This document shows positions 9,501-16,484 of a stretch of DNA of 64,000 nt, piece after piece. Origin of the DNA: MED-G116 sp038107835. GTDB taxonomy: Bacteria; Pseudomonadota; Alphaproteobacteria; Puniceispirillales; Puniceispirillaceae. Under the pieces are notes generated by a model. That model had not been told where the DNA came from. It worked only from the letters and a program-made list of their open reading frames with translations, and made no database searches. Both the position numbers and the translations under genes were made by a program. Every line of letters starts with the position of its first letter. Within the stretch, counting starts at the first letter, position 1. The DNA lies in contig JAYNHH010000009.1 of NCBI GenBank assembly GCA_038107835.1, forward strand, positions 1 to 64,000, in the 5' to 3' direction.

Positions 9501-10011
9501 CCAGTTGAACCGGGAAGGGCGTGAGCGCCTGCTCCGCAGCTTTGCTGAGGTGAATGGCCATTTCAAGACGTTGTTCAAACAGCTGTTTGGCGGTGGCAAT
9601 GCCGAGTTGCAGCTCACCGAAGCGGATGATCCGCTTGACGCTGGCCTCGAGATCATGGCAAGCCCGCCAGGCAAACGCTTACAGTCACTGTCACTGCTGT
9701 CGGGTGGTGAGCAGGCACTGACAGCGCTGGCAATCATTTTTGCGGTGTTCCTGACGAATCCAGCACCAATCTGCGTTCTCGACGAGGTCGATGCACCGCT
9801 GGATGATTCGAACGTTGTGAGATTTTGTGATCTGTTGCGCGATATCTGCACAAAGACGGACACAAGATTTCTTGTCGTCACCCACCACCGGATGACAATG
9901 GCGCGCATGGACCGGCTGTTCGGCGTAACAATGGAGCAGCGTGGCGTGTCAAAACTGGTATCGGTCGACCTGCAAACAGCCGAACGAATCCGCGACGCCG
10001 CAGTGGCCTGA
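6592..10011 (+). CDS. smc: chromosome segregation protein SMC
   Basis: A 1139-residue SMC ATPase that acts with ScpA and ScpB in chromosome organisation. The N-terminal head has GFKSFAEVAEVEI and Walker A GPNGCGKSN (about residues 31-39). Two long coiled coils, rich in Ala, Glu and Arg, flank a hinge at about residues 500-620. The C-terminal head has the signature LSLLSGGEQALTALAI and Walker B ICVLDEVDAPLDD. The start is a TTG at 6592: the family N-terminus begins exactly there, and the next ATG would remove the first strand. The upstream ATG at 6585 is out of frame. Confidence 0.96.
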   Translation: MIFRSLKMAGFKSFAEVAEVEIESGMTGIVGPNGCGKSNVVEGLRWVMGESNARQMRGGEMDDLIFSGTDQRPARNLAEITLNLDNSRRVAPAEFNNDDDIEITRKIERGKGSSYFVNAKPARAKDVQLLFADSATGARSSGMVSQGRIGAIVGAKPNDRRALLEEAANITGLHSRRHEAELRLRGAETNLERLDDVIAGLTEQRDSLRKQARQASRYRSVADRIRKAEAQLLLAKWTASEASLGESEADLHSIRLSVAEKTEAAAKSAAGRAEIAATLPPLREAEVAKAAEYQRLSIGRDELDREEERIRDALERLQTQQEQIGRDMARETDLRDDATAANSRLGEEIIELQKQIDEATPQREAANLELEVARESARLADAALAEASAKLRAAATTRAALANRIADLSNRKNAAESALAALDIDKMAEQAKTAQEALVTAETTHEGRRAALETAEHSLADAQAGTESAINAQRDAEAQLTRLQAEIDALQFLLADTGNPDEVPVADLLSVRDGMEDALAAYLANELSAPIDAGDHSYWRSVGSKPDLSPPDGSLPLADFIEGASGLAATLAGVGVVDDAAMAESLQADMRPGQALTTRNGGLWRWDGFVRRASGNDKSAERLRQRQRLDVLQEKAVQAANEGAARQQAKTDAEENLANCRDDMARTRAEASAAENDFAAARRTAESESLKLQSAQDRASDLQTAKDTVSAELLSCEAEATAMGDDAALTEAETDARTTAEAARESLSGVMQTVSRLNELIRGTTQRMAECERERKAWQDRLGGAATRVTEMQNRLADGEREQERLQALPADLERQRHEMADRLEVAADNRQQAGDALQQAETALAKAETEQRENDTALANERETLIRTEGQLERVRETMGALRENIAEKLGCEPQDVATIAEVNDPESLPDVQTLDDRVQRLIRERDNIGPVNLRAEAEMEEVATRIASMEEERDDLLAAIAKLRSAISQLNREGRERLLRSFAEVNGHFKTLFKQLFGGGNAELQLTEADDPLDAGLEIMASPPGKRLQSLSLLSGGEQALTALAIIFAVFLTNPAPICVLDEVDAPLDDSNVVRFCDLLRDICTKTDTRFLVVTHHRMTMARMDRLFGVTMEQRGVSKLVSVDLQTAERIRDAAVA

Positions 10012-10122
10012 TATGGGGCTGACACGGACCAGCCTCATGCCACATTTTTTCAGTCAAAACCGGGCCTCACAGACAATCCCTCCTGTCTGTCATTTTCACC
10101 GCAGGGCAAGAGGATTGAAGGC

Positions 10123-10152
10123 TTGACAAAGGCCAAGCCACCCCCCTATGTT
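10123..10152 (+). promoter_or_regulatory. candidate promoter of the atp F0 operon
   Basis: A perfect -35 TTGACA (10123-10128) and a -10 TATGTT (10147-10152) are separated by 18 bases. They lie in the 305-base gap between smc (ends 10011) and atpI (starts 10317), leaving a leader of about 155 bases. The rest of the gap shows nothing I can name. A short open frame beginning at the -35 box itself has no family features and I do not regard it as a gene. Confidence 0.6.
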
Positions 10153-10316
10153 GTGCGCGTTTCTGGCAGGGGTTTTGCGGCCGCTTTTGAGGGCGCGAAA
10201 CGGTCGACCAAGCGTGAGAGGAAACAGCATATAGGACGGACCAAACCATCTTCTTTTTCCGTTGGCCATGATGTTGATTTCATGAGCAGAAATCAGCTGA
10301 CAGCTGGACAGGGCGA

Positions 10317-10670
10317 ATGAGCGATCAGGATCCAGACGGCGATAAGCGCCTGGCAGATATTGAACGCCGCATCTCTGCGATGCAGGGAAGGCAGAATCAG
10401 GACGGGAAAAAGAAAGATGATCGGGGTCTGCCTGTCGGTATCGGCGCCACAATGGGCCGCGTCGCGACTGAGTTGGTCGCCGGGGTGATTGTCGGAGCTT
10501 TTATCGGCTGGATGCTGGACAACTGGCTTGGGACATCACCTCTGTTTCTGGTGCTGCTGTTTTTTCTGGGCGCCATGGCGGGCATGTTGAATGTCTGGCG
10601 AATGTTTTCAGGCCGCGGTCTTGCGGTGGGTTATTTTGATGAGCATCGTGACTCATCAGAGAAAGAGTGA
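10317..10670 (+). CDS. atpI: ATP synthase accessory protein AtpI
   Basis: A 117-residue membrane protein of the AtpI/Atp1 family, thought to help assemble the c-ring of F1F0 ATP synthase. The N-terminal 45 residues are charged and polar. Two transmembrane hairpin segments follow, roughly ATELVAGVIVGAFIGWMLD and LFLVLLFFLGAMAGMLNVW, then a charged tail. It is the first gene of an operon encoding only F0 subunits, 15 bases ahead of atpB. This order (atpI-atpB-atpE-atpF'-atpF) is the usual alphaproteobacterial arrangement. Confidence 0.88.
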   Translation: MSDQDPDGDKRLADIERRISAMQGRQNQDGKKKDDRGLPVGIGATMGRVATELVAGVIVGAFIGWMLDNWLGTSPLFLVLLFFLGAMAGMLNVWRMFSGRGLAVGYFDEHRDSSEKE

Positions 10671-10685
10671 AGGACTGATCTGAAG

Positions 10686-11444
10686 ATGGCATCTCAAGGC
10701 ATGCATTCACCCGTAGAGCAGTTTGAAATCAAGCCCCTTATCGAGCTTTCCGCCGGTGGCTTTGACATTTCGTTCACCAATTCCAGCCTGTTCATGCTGT
10801 TGGCAATTCTGGTCAGCGGCATTTTTCTTGTAACGGCCATGCGCCGGGGCGAGCTTGTTCCCGGCCGCATGCAGGGCGCCGCCGAAATGATGTATGAGTT
10901 TGTTGCCGATATGGTCCGCAGCAATGTTGGCAGCGAAGGCCGCGCCTATTTCCCATTCATCTTCACGCTGTTTGTCTTCCTGCTGTTTGGAAACATGCTT
11001 GGGCTGATCCCCTACTCCTATACTTTCACATCGCAGATCGTTGTCACCTTTTTCATGGCAGCCTTTGTCTTTGTCGGTGTCACCCTGATCGCGCTGTTCA
11101 AGCACGGCCTGCATTTCTTCAGCTTCTTCGTACCAGCAGGGGCGCCGAAGGTGCTGATCCCCTTCCTCATCGTGATTGAGGTGATCTCCTATTTCGTCCG
11201 CCCTGTCAGCCTGTCCGTTCGTCTGTTTGCCAACATGCTGGCTGGCCATACGATGTTGAAGGTGTTTGCGGGACTTGCTGTGATGATTTCCGGTGCCGGC
11301 GGGCTTGCCATGGCCGGTTCGCTGCTGCCATTTCTGGCGCTGATTGGCCTCACCGGGCTGGAGGTGCTGGTGGCAGCACTGCAGGCCTATGTTTTCACGA
11401 TTTTGACCTGCATGTATTTGAACGATGCTCTGCACCTGCACTAG
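10686..11444 (+). CDS. atpB: ATP synthase F0 subunit a
   Basis: A 252-residue integral membrane subunit that forms the proton half-channels next to the c-ring. It has five to six hydrophobic helices. The conserved arginine helix is visible in RPVSLSVRLFANMLAGHTML, and the C-terminal helix region LEVLVAALQAYVFTILTCMY fits the family. The length is typical of alphaproteobacterial AtpB. It lies between atpI and atpE in the F0 operon. Confidence 0.96.
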   Translation: MASQGMHSPVEQFEIKPLIELSAGGFDISFTNSSLFMLLAILVSGIFLVTAMRRGELVPGRMQGAAEMMYEFVADMVRSNVGSEGRAYFPFIFTLFVFLLFGNMLGLIPYSYTFTSQIVVTFFMAAFVFVGVTLIALFKHGLHFFSFFVPAGAPKVLIPFLIVIEVISYFVRPVSLSVRLFANMLAGHTMLKVFAGLAVMISGAGGLAMAGSLLPFLALIGLTGLEVLVAALQAYVFTILTCMYLNDALHLH

Positions 11445-11545
11445 GCAGTGAGTTGAGCCGCGTGATCCGCTAGCGCTTTTGACTGGAATACTCATAGCGG
11501 TGTTTGTTTAGACCCTAACTGTCGTTAACTCGGAAGGACTTTAAA

Positions 11546-11773
11546 ATGGAAGTAGAAGCTGCAAAAATGATCGGTGCCGGCCTGGCTGTTATCGCTCTTG
11601 CCGGTGTTGGTGTTGGTATTGGCAACATCTTCTCTGCTCTCGTCACATCAATCGCCCGTAACCCAGCCGCCAGAGGCGAGGTTTTCGGTATTGGCATTCT
11701 CGGCTTTGCCCTGACTGAAGCGATTGCGCTGTTCGCGCTTGTTGTTGCGTTGCTGCTGCTGTTCGCACTGTAA
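11546..11773 (+). CDS. atpE: ATP synthase F0 subunit c
   Basis: A 75-residue hairpin of two transmembrane helices that forms the rotating proteolipid ring. Helix 1 is glycine-rich (GAGLAVIALAGVGVGIGN), the polar loop is ARNPAAR, and helix 2 carries the proton-binding carboxylate as Glu58 in GFALTEAIALFA. A strong ribosome site, GGAAGGA, lies ahead of the ATG. About 100 bases separate it from atpB. A strong hairpin lies 28 bases after its stop, which may help set the high c-subunit dose. Confidence 0.97.
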   Translation: MEVEAAKMIGAGLAVIALAGVGVGIGNIFSALVTSIARNPAARGEVFGIGILGFALTEAIALFALVVALLLLFAL

Positions 11774-11801
11774 TTCACCAGCACTTACTTCATACTCCTG
11801 C

Positions 11802-11829
11802 CCCTGCCTGCCTGTTCTGGCCGGCAGGG
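11802..11829 (+). promoter_or_regulatory. intercistronic hairpin between atpE and atpF'
   Basis: CCCTGCC (11802-11808) pairs with GGCAGGG (11823-11829). After a single T/C mismatch, GCC (11810-11812) pairs with GGC (11819-11821), enclosing the loop TGTTCT. No T-run follows, so it does not look like an intrinsic terminator. The 3' arm touches the likely ribosome site of atpF' (GGTGGAG). It could protect the 3' end of atpE mRNA or lower translation of atpF'. Confidence 0.5.
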
Positions 11830-11841
11830 TGGAGCGTAAAA

Positions 11842-12480
11842 ATGGTATGTAAGATGGGAACAGACATGGCCAAAAGCGGCATGATGCGTTGCCTGACGCT
11901 GGCAACAGGCACTGGCTTCGGCCTTGCTGTGACAGGTGGACAGGCATTGGCGGCCGGTGCAAGTGAGCCCGGACTGCCACAGCTGGATATCAGCACCTGG
12001 CCCTCGCAGATTTTCTGGCTGATTGTCATTTTCGGCGTTGGCTATGTGATGATGGCCAAAATTGTCACTCCGAAGATCGGCACTGTGCTGGAGGACCGGC
12101 GCACCCGCCTCGATGGTGATCTTGGCAAGGCCCGTGAGGCCAGCGCCGAGGCAGCAAAAATCCGCGCTGAATACGAGGCCGACCTCGAATCAGCCCGCAA
12201 TGACGCTGCGGCATTCGCCCGCAAGGCAGCAGCCGAGGCAGCAGAAAAGGCGGCTTCCGTTGAAGGCAAGGCTGACAAGAAACTTGCCAGCAAAGTAGCC
12301 ACGGCAGAAAAGAAACTTGCTACGGCGAAAGCCGAGGCGATCGAAAACCTCAACACAGTTGCGGCAGAAGCCGCACTTGAAGCTGTGAAGGGGTTGACCG
12401 GGCTCAAGGCAACAAAGGCGCAGGCCGAGAAGGTGGTCAAGGCTGCCGCCAAGGCAATGGCTCCACAGGAGGTAAACTGA
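11842..12480 (+). CDS. atpF': ATP synthase F0 subunit b'
   Basis: A 212-residue peripheral-stalk subunit. It has an N-terminal extension that resembles a cleavable signal (cut possible near ALAAGA), one membrane helix (PSQIFWLIVIFGVGYVMM), and a long Ala/Lys/Glu-rich coiled coil of about 130 residues. Having both b and b' is typical of alphaproteobacteria and cyanobacteria. The stop shares one base with the atpF start. At 212 residues it is somewhat longer than many b' proteins because of the alanine- and lysine-rich tail. Confidence 0.93.
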   Translation: MVCKMGTDMAKSGMMRCLTLATGTGFGLAVTGGQALAAGASEPGLPQLDISTWPSQIFWLIVIFGVGYVMMAKIVTPKIGTVLEDRRTRLDGDLGKAREASAEAAKIRAEYEADLESARNDAAAFARKAAAEAAEKAASVEGKADKKLASKVATAEKKLATAKAEAIENLNTVAAEAALEAVKGLTGLKATKAQAEKVVKAAAKAMAPQEVN

Positions 12481-12965
12481 TGGAAGGCATTGTAATGGAA
12501 TCAGTCTGGGTTGCGGTTGGTTTTGTTGTTTTCGTTGCGCTGATCTGGCGTCGCGTCGGGGCTGCCGTTGGCGGCATGCTCGACGACCGCTCACAGAAGA
12601 TCAAGCAAGATCTTGATGAAGCCCGCGCCCTGCGCGAGGAAGCGCTGGAGGAACTGCATCAGTTCCAGCGCCTGCACCGGGAAGCGGCTGAGGAAGCAAA
12701 AGCCATGCTGAAAAATGCCGAGGCAACCGCCGAGCGCATTCGTGAGAATGCTGAAAAGGCCGCCGCCGAGACGGTCAAACGGCGTGAGGTTCAGGCATCA
12801 GCCAAGATCAAGGCTGCAGAAGCTGCGATGGTTAAGGAACTGCAGGAGCGCGCGGCCAATCTTGCGATTGCCACCGCAACAGAGATCATCACATCCAAAC
12901 TCGATGAAAAGGCGAGCCTGGAGCTGGTTGATACAGCTGTCAGTGAGATTGAAAAGCTGAATTAG
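12480..12965 (+). CDS. atpF: ATP synthase F0 subunit b
   Basis: A 161-residue peripheral-stalk subunit with a single N-terminal membrane helix (WVAVGFVVFVALIWRRV) followed by a charged coiled coil that reaches toward the F1 sector. A strong AGGAGGT ribosome site lies within the end of the b' gene, and the two genes overlap by one base. It is the last gene of the F0 operon; no F1 gene (atpHAGDC) is present nearby, as expected when F0 and F1 operons are separate. Confidence 0.94.
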   Translation: MEGIVMESVWVAVGFVVFVALIWRRVGAAVGGMLDDRSQKIKQDLDEARALREEALEELHQFQRLHREAAEEAKAMLKNAEATAERIRENAEKAAAETVKRREVQASAKIKAAEAAMVKELQERAANLAIATATEIITSKLDEKASLELVDTAVSEIEKLN

Positions 12966-12996
12966 TCAGTCATCTCGACAATGATGAATGGCGTGT

Positions 12997-13022
12997 CGCC
13001 GACTCTCGTCAGAGGGTCGGCG
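12997..13022. terminator. possible bidirectional terminator-like hairpin
   Basis: CGCCGACTC (12997-13005) and GGGTCGGCG (13014-13022) form a nine-pair stem with one G-U pair around an eight-base loop. It lies between the convergent ends of atpF and a lipoprotein gene and overlaps the last codons of the latter. No clear T-run follows on either strand, so intrinsic termination is uncertain. Confidence 0.35.
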
Positions 13023-13479
13023 TTAACATCAGGACCACCCGCTGATCCGCGTCGACGACAAAGTCGAACTCGGCAATCGGATAGTTGGCCCGCACCCCCC
13101 TGCCAAAGCCAATCCGGTATCCAAACGCTTCATTTGACACCATTTTGTCATCTGGGCCCAGTATAGCCATCGCCATACCAATGATCGCGACATCGGCCTC
13201 GCCTTTGTCGGCAAATGTGCGGACAGCCTTCAGTCCGGCAGCAACCTCCATCTTAATCTTGCCATTGCTTTTTCTGGTGCAGGATGTGCTGACACCGTTG
13301 AAACGAACATCAACAAGATGTGCAAGAGCGTCTGTCTTGACGAAGGCCTCGGCAGCTTCAGGCATAGCCGTGATCTGCGGACAGTCAACGATTTCCTTGC
13401 TGATAACGCTGCATCCGGAAAAGCTGATCGCCGCAAGCGCCAGCCCAATCAGAATCGAGGGGGATTTATTCGGTTTCAT
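13009..13479 (-). CDS. hypothetical lipoprotein
   Basis: A 156-residue protein with a type II signal: a basic start (MKPNKS), a hydrophobic core, and a lipobox FSGC that predicts lipidation of Cys22. The mature part is a small, probably beta-rich domain with a conserved-looking CP near its start (VDCPQITAMPEA) and later GVSTSCTRK. The layout recalls a group of alphaproteobacterial lipoproteins of unknown function that begin with C-x-CP and end in a beta-sandwich; I make that link from memory of the pattern only. It stands alone on the minus strand between atpF and ispH, diverging from ispH. Confidence 0.75.
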   Translation of the reverse strand: MKPNKSPSILIGLALAAISFSGCSVISKEIVDCPQITAMPEAAEAFVKTDALAHLVDVRFNGVSTSCTRKSNGKIKMEVAAGLKAVRTFADKGEADVAIIGMAMAILGPDDKMVSNEAFGYRIGFGRGVRANYPIAEFDFVVDADQRVVLMLTPTL

Positions 13480-13538
13480 GCGCGCATCCTAGCCTGTTTT
13501 TACAAGAACGGCAATTGACCTTGGAGCCTTTATCGCGC

Positions 13539-14495
13539 ATGAACTATGGCATGAGAAAAACAGCAAAATATCTCAGACTCGCCGCGCCGCGCGGCTTTTG
13601 CGCCGGTGTTGACCGGGCCGTCAAAATCGTCGAGGCAGCCCTCGACAGGTTTGGTGCGCCTGTCTATGTGCGTCACGAGATTGTGCATAACAAGACTGTC
13701 GTTGATGAACTTGCCGACAAAGGTGCCGTTTTTGTAGAGGAACTGCATGAGGTGCCGGCCGGTGCGCCGGTGGTGTTTTCCGCCCATGGTGTTTCACGCG
13801 CCGTTGTCGATGAAGCCAACGACAGAAAAATGATTGCTGTCGATGCCACCTGTCCGCTGGTAACCAAGGTTCATATAGAGGCCAAACGCCACGCCGCCCA
13901 CAAGCGGCATATTCTATTGATTGGCCATGCTGGCCATCCCGAGGTGGAAGGCACGATGGGGCAGGTCGATGATGATGCCATTACATTGATCGAAACAGCT
14001 GATGACGCCCACAATGTCACGCCACCTGAAGATTGTGACCTGGCTTTTGCTACACAAACGACTTTGTCGGTAGACGACACGGCTGAAATCATTTCAATCC
14101 TGCAATTCAGATTCCCTGAAATCACCGGTCCCCGTGGTGAGGATATCTGCTATGCGACGACAAACAGGCAGAATGCCGTCAAGGCGGTGGCGGAGGGTCT
14201 GGACCTGATGCTTGTTGTCGGTGCGCAGAATTCATCCAATTCAAAACGCCTTGTTGAGGTCGCGCTGCGTGCCGGTGCTGGCGCGGCCGCGCTGGTCGCA
14301 GACAAGAATGAAGTTGACTGGCAGGCTGTCGACAAGGCCAACTCGATCGGCGTTTCAGCGGGTGCCTCGGCACCGGAAACAGTGGTTCGGGAGCTGATTG
14401 CTGAGATTCAGGAGCGGTATGATGTCGAACTGGATGAAAAAGCGCTGGTTGAGGAGAACATCACCTTCAAGCTACCCAGCATCCTGACAAGCTGA
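13539..14495 (+). CDS. ispH: 4-hydroxy-3-methylbut-2-enyl diphosphate reductase IspH
   Basis: The last enzyme of the MEP isoprenoid pathway, giving IPP and DMAPP by means of a [4Fe-4S] cluster. The three cluster cysteines lie in APRGFCAGVDRAV, DATCPLVTKVH and ICYATTNRQ. The substrate loops GHAGHPEVEGTMGQ and SAHGVS are also present. The frame extends to a TTG at 13515; the ATG at 13539 has GGAG 12 bases upstream, and an ATG at 13551 is an alternative. It heads a same-strand run with thrB and rnhA, 12 bases before thrB. Confidence 0.95.
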   Translation: MNYGMRKTAKYLRLAAPRGFCAGVDRAVKIVEAALDRFGAPVYVRHEIVHNKTVVDELADKGAVFVEELHEVPAGAPVVFSAHGVSRAVVDEANDRKMIAVDATCPLVTKVHIEAKRHAAHKRHILLIGHAGHPEVEGTMGQVDDDAITLIETADDAHNVTPPEDCDLAFATQTTLSVDDTAEIISILQFRFPEITGPRGEDICYATTNRQNAVKAVAEGLDLMLVVGAQNSSNSKRLVEVALRAGAGAAALVADKNEVDWQAVDKANSIGVSAGASAPETVVRELIAEIQERYDVELDEKALVEENITFKLPSILTS

Positions 14496-14507
14496 GTGAG
14501 TTGAGCC

Positions 14508-15473
14508 ATGGCCGTTTACACAGTTGTTGACGACACCGCCCTCAGCACGTTTCTGGCACGCTATGACCTTGGCAATGTACTGAGTTTCGCCGGCATTGCC
14601 GAAGGCGTTGAAAACTCCAATTATCTGCTTCGTACCGATCAGGCCAACTACATTCTCACATTATATGAAAAACGCGTCGATCCGACGGATCTTCCGTTCT
14701 TTATGGAACTGATGGAAACGCTTGCCAGGGCAGGGATGAACTGCCCGTTACCGGTGTCGGCGAGGGATGGATCGGTGCTGCAGGAGCTTGAGGGGCGTCC
14801 CTGTGCCATTTTCAGCTTTCTTGACGGCACCTGGTCGCGCTTTCCCAACAAGGAAAAGTGCCGGGAGCTGGGAACAGCGCTGGCAACCATGCATTTAAAG
14901 GCAGGTGCGGTGACCCGGCACCGGCCGAATGCCCTCGGCCCCCTTGCCTGGCAGCCGCTGTTTTCCTCGGTAAAGGGGCAGGCTGACGACCTTGGCGTGG
15001 GCATGGCACAACAGATTCAGGACAGGCTTGATGCGATCATCGAGAACTGGCCAACCGGCTTGCCCGAGGGGGTGATCCATGCCGATCTGTTTCCCAACAA
15101 TGTCCTGTTTATTGGTGACAAGCTAACCGGATTGATTGATTTCTATTTCGCCTGCGAGGATATTCTCGCCTATGATCTCGGAATCTGTCTGAACAGCTGG
15201 TGCTTTGAGGCAGATGGCAGTTTCAATCTCACAAAGTCGCGGGCGATGTTAAAAGCCTATGATCAGGTAAGACCACTGTCAGAGGCCGAATTCAAGGCCA
15301 TTCCCGTGCTGGCAGCTGGCTCCGCCATGCGGTTCTTCCTGACGCGGCTGTATGATTGGATTCACACGCCTACTGACGCTCTTGTCAGTCCAAAGGACCC
15401 GATGGAATATTGGTCGATTCTGCGCTTCCATCAATCCGTTTCCGGCACCGCCGCCTATGGAATTGACGTATAG
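14508..15473 (+). CDS. thrB: homoserine kinase ThrB (choline-kinase-fold type)
   Basis: A 321-residue kinase that phosphorylates homoserine for threonine synthesis. It belongs to the aminoglycoside-phosphotransferase fold type used by alphaproteobacteria, not the GHMP type. Features are ENSNYLLRTD near the N-terminus, the catalytic loop GVIHADLFPNNVLF (H-x-D-x4-N) near residue 190, and the metal site LIDFYFACEDILAYD. The matching threonine synthase gene, thrC, lies 5 kb away on the other strand. It is four bases from rnhA. Confidence 0.94.
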   Translation: MAVYTVVDDTALSTFLARYDLGNVLSFAGIAEGVENSNYLLRTDQANYILTLYEKRVDPTDLPFFMELMETLARAGMNCPLPVSARDGSVLQELEGRPCAIFSFLDGTWSRFPNKEKCRELGTALATMHLKAGAVTRHRPNALGPLAWQPLFSSVKGQADDLGVGMAQQIQDRLDAIIENWPTGLPEGVIHADLFPNNVLFIGDKLTGLIDFYFACEDILAYDLGICLNSWCFEADGSFNLTKSRAMLKAYDQVRPLSEAEFKAIPVLAAGSAMRFFLTRLYDWIHTPTDALVSPKDPMEYWSILRFHQSVSGTAAYGIDV

Positions 15474-15477
15474 CCCC

Positions 15478-15912
15478 ATGAGCTCGCCCGTTATCCTCCA
15501 CACCGATGGTTCCTGCCTGAACAATCCGGGCCCGGGTGGTTGGGCCGCCATTCTGCAATGGAACGGCAATGAAAAGGAGCTGTCCGGCGCAGTGCCAGAC
15601 ACGACCAACAACCGTATGGAGTTACAAGCAGCGATTGAAGGCCTGAATGCGCTCAGCCGACCAATGAATGTCGAACTTCATACCGATAGCAAATATGTCA
15701 TGGATGGCGTTACGGCATGGATGCCAAAATGGCGCCGGAATGGATGGAAAACGGCGGCAAAGAAACCTGTCGCCAACCAGGACCTGTGGCAGCAACTCGA
15801 CGCTGCGCTTGCACGGCACAGCGTCAACTGGCACTGGGTCAAGGGCCATTCAGGCGACCCGCTGAATGAACGGTGTGATGATCTGGCGCGTGCCGCCGCC
15901 ATGACCCTGTAA
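15478..15912 (+). CDS. rnhA: ribonuclease HI
   Basis: A 144-residue enzyme that cuts RNA in RNA-DNA hybrids. The four catalytic carboxylates are visible: HTDGSCLNNPG, NNRMELQAAI, HTDSKYV and GDPLNERCDDLAR. The frame is open far into thrB, but the family N-terminus and the ATG at 15478, four bases after the thrB stop, set the start. The ispH-thrB-rnhA order is common in alphaproteobacteria. It converges with a peroxiredoxin gene. Confidence 0.96.
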   Translation: MSSPVILHTDGSCLNNPGPGGWAAILQWNGNEKELSGAVPDTTNNRMELQAAIEGLNALSRPMNVELHTDSKYVMDGVTAWMPKWRRNGWKTAAKKPVANQDLWQQLDAALARHSVNWHWVKGHSGDPLNERCDDLARAAAMTL

Positions 15913-15928
15913 GCGTGGTAACGGACCC

Positions 15929-16408
15929 TTAGAGCTCACCAAGAACATGCGACGCGCTGGATACCTCATAGGCACCGACATCTTCCATCAACATCTTTGT
16001 GACAACCCCATCATCGATGATCACCGCGCATCGGGCCGCACGAACACCCAGAATAGACCCCATGTCGCGGTCAAGACCAAGGGCTTTGGTCAGCGCAAGA
16101 TGCGGGTCTGCGAGCATATCAATCCTATCCCCAACATCATTCGCGTCACCCCATGCCTTCATCACATGCGCATCATTCGCGGCCAGACAGGCGATCCGGT
16201 CAACACCAGCTGCCCGAAGCTCAACATTCTTTTCCAGATAGCTCGGTAAATGTCGGGCGGAACAGGTCGGCGTGAACGCCCCGGGCAGAGCAAACAACAC
16301 TGTCCGTCCAGAACCGAAATAGTCGTCGCTTGAATGCTCATCAATGCCGTCTTCGGTCTTGATCTGGAAATTTACGGAAGGAATCGATTGTCCAGCTTCA
16401 ATGGTCAT
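15929..16408 (-). CDS. Prx5-type peroxiredoxin
   Basis: A 159-residue thiol peroxidase of the PRDX5/hybrid Grx-Prx group, which reduces peroxides in the cytoplasm. The peroxidatic Cys49 lies in LPGAFTPTCSARHLP, the hallmark of this group; another Cys in RIACLAAND may act in resolution. The C-terminal half has the usual LGVRAARCAVIIDDG. The frame is open well upstream, but homologous sequence begins at the ATG at 16408, which has AGGA 11 bases upstream. An ATG at 16417 is an alternative. It follows the ScsB/DsbD-like gene on the same strand, so the pair may form a redox unit. Confidence 0.9.
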   Translation of the reverse strand: MTIEAGQSIPSVNFQIKTEDGIDEHSSDDYFGSGRTVLFALPGAFTPTCSARHLPSYLEKNVELRAAGVDRIACLAANDAHVMKAWGDANDVGDRIDMLADPHLALTKALGLDRDMGSILGVRAARCAVIIDDGVVTKMLMEDVGAYEVSSASHVLGEL

Positions 16409-16484
16409 AATCTGCATTTTCCTGTTTTGGTTTTGCCAATCGCCACTTCGAGAAAGCACACTGCGACAAGCTGTTGATTCCCTA

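Noticed and set aside
8502..10025. A 507-codon open frame antisense to smc
   Set aside because: The product is a Ser/Arg/Ala-rich low-complexity sequence without any family motif. It is the mirror of the coiled-coil codons of smc.
10123..10320. A 65-codon open frame before atpI
   Set aside because: It starts inside the -35 box of the likely atp promoter, has no recognisable features, and probably lies in the untranslated leader.
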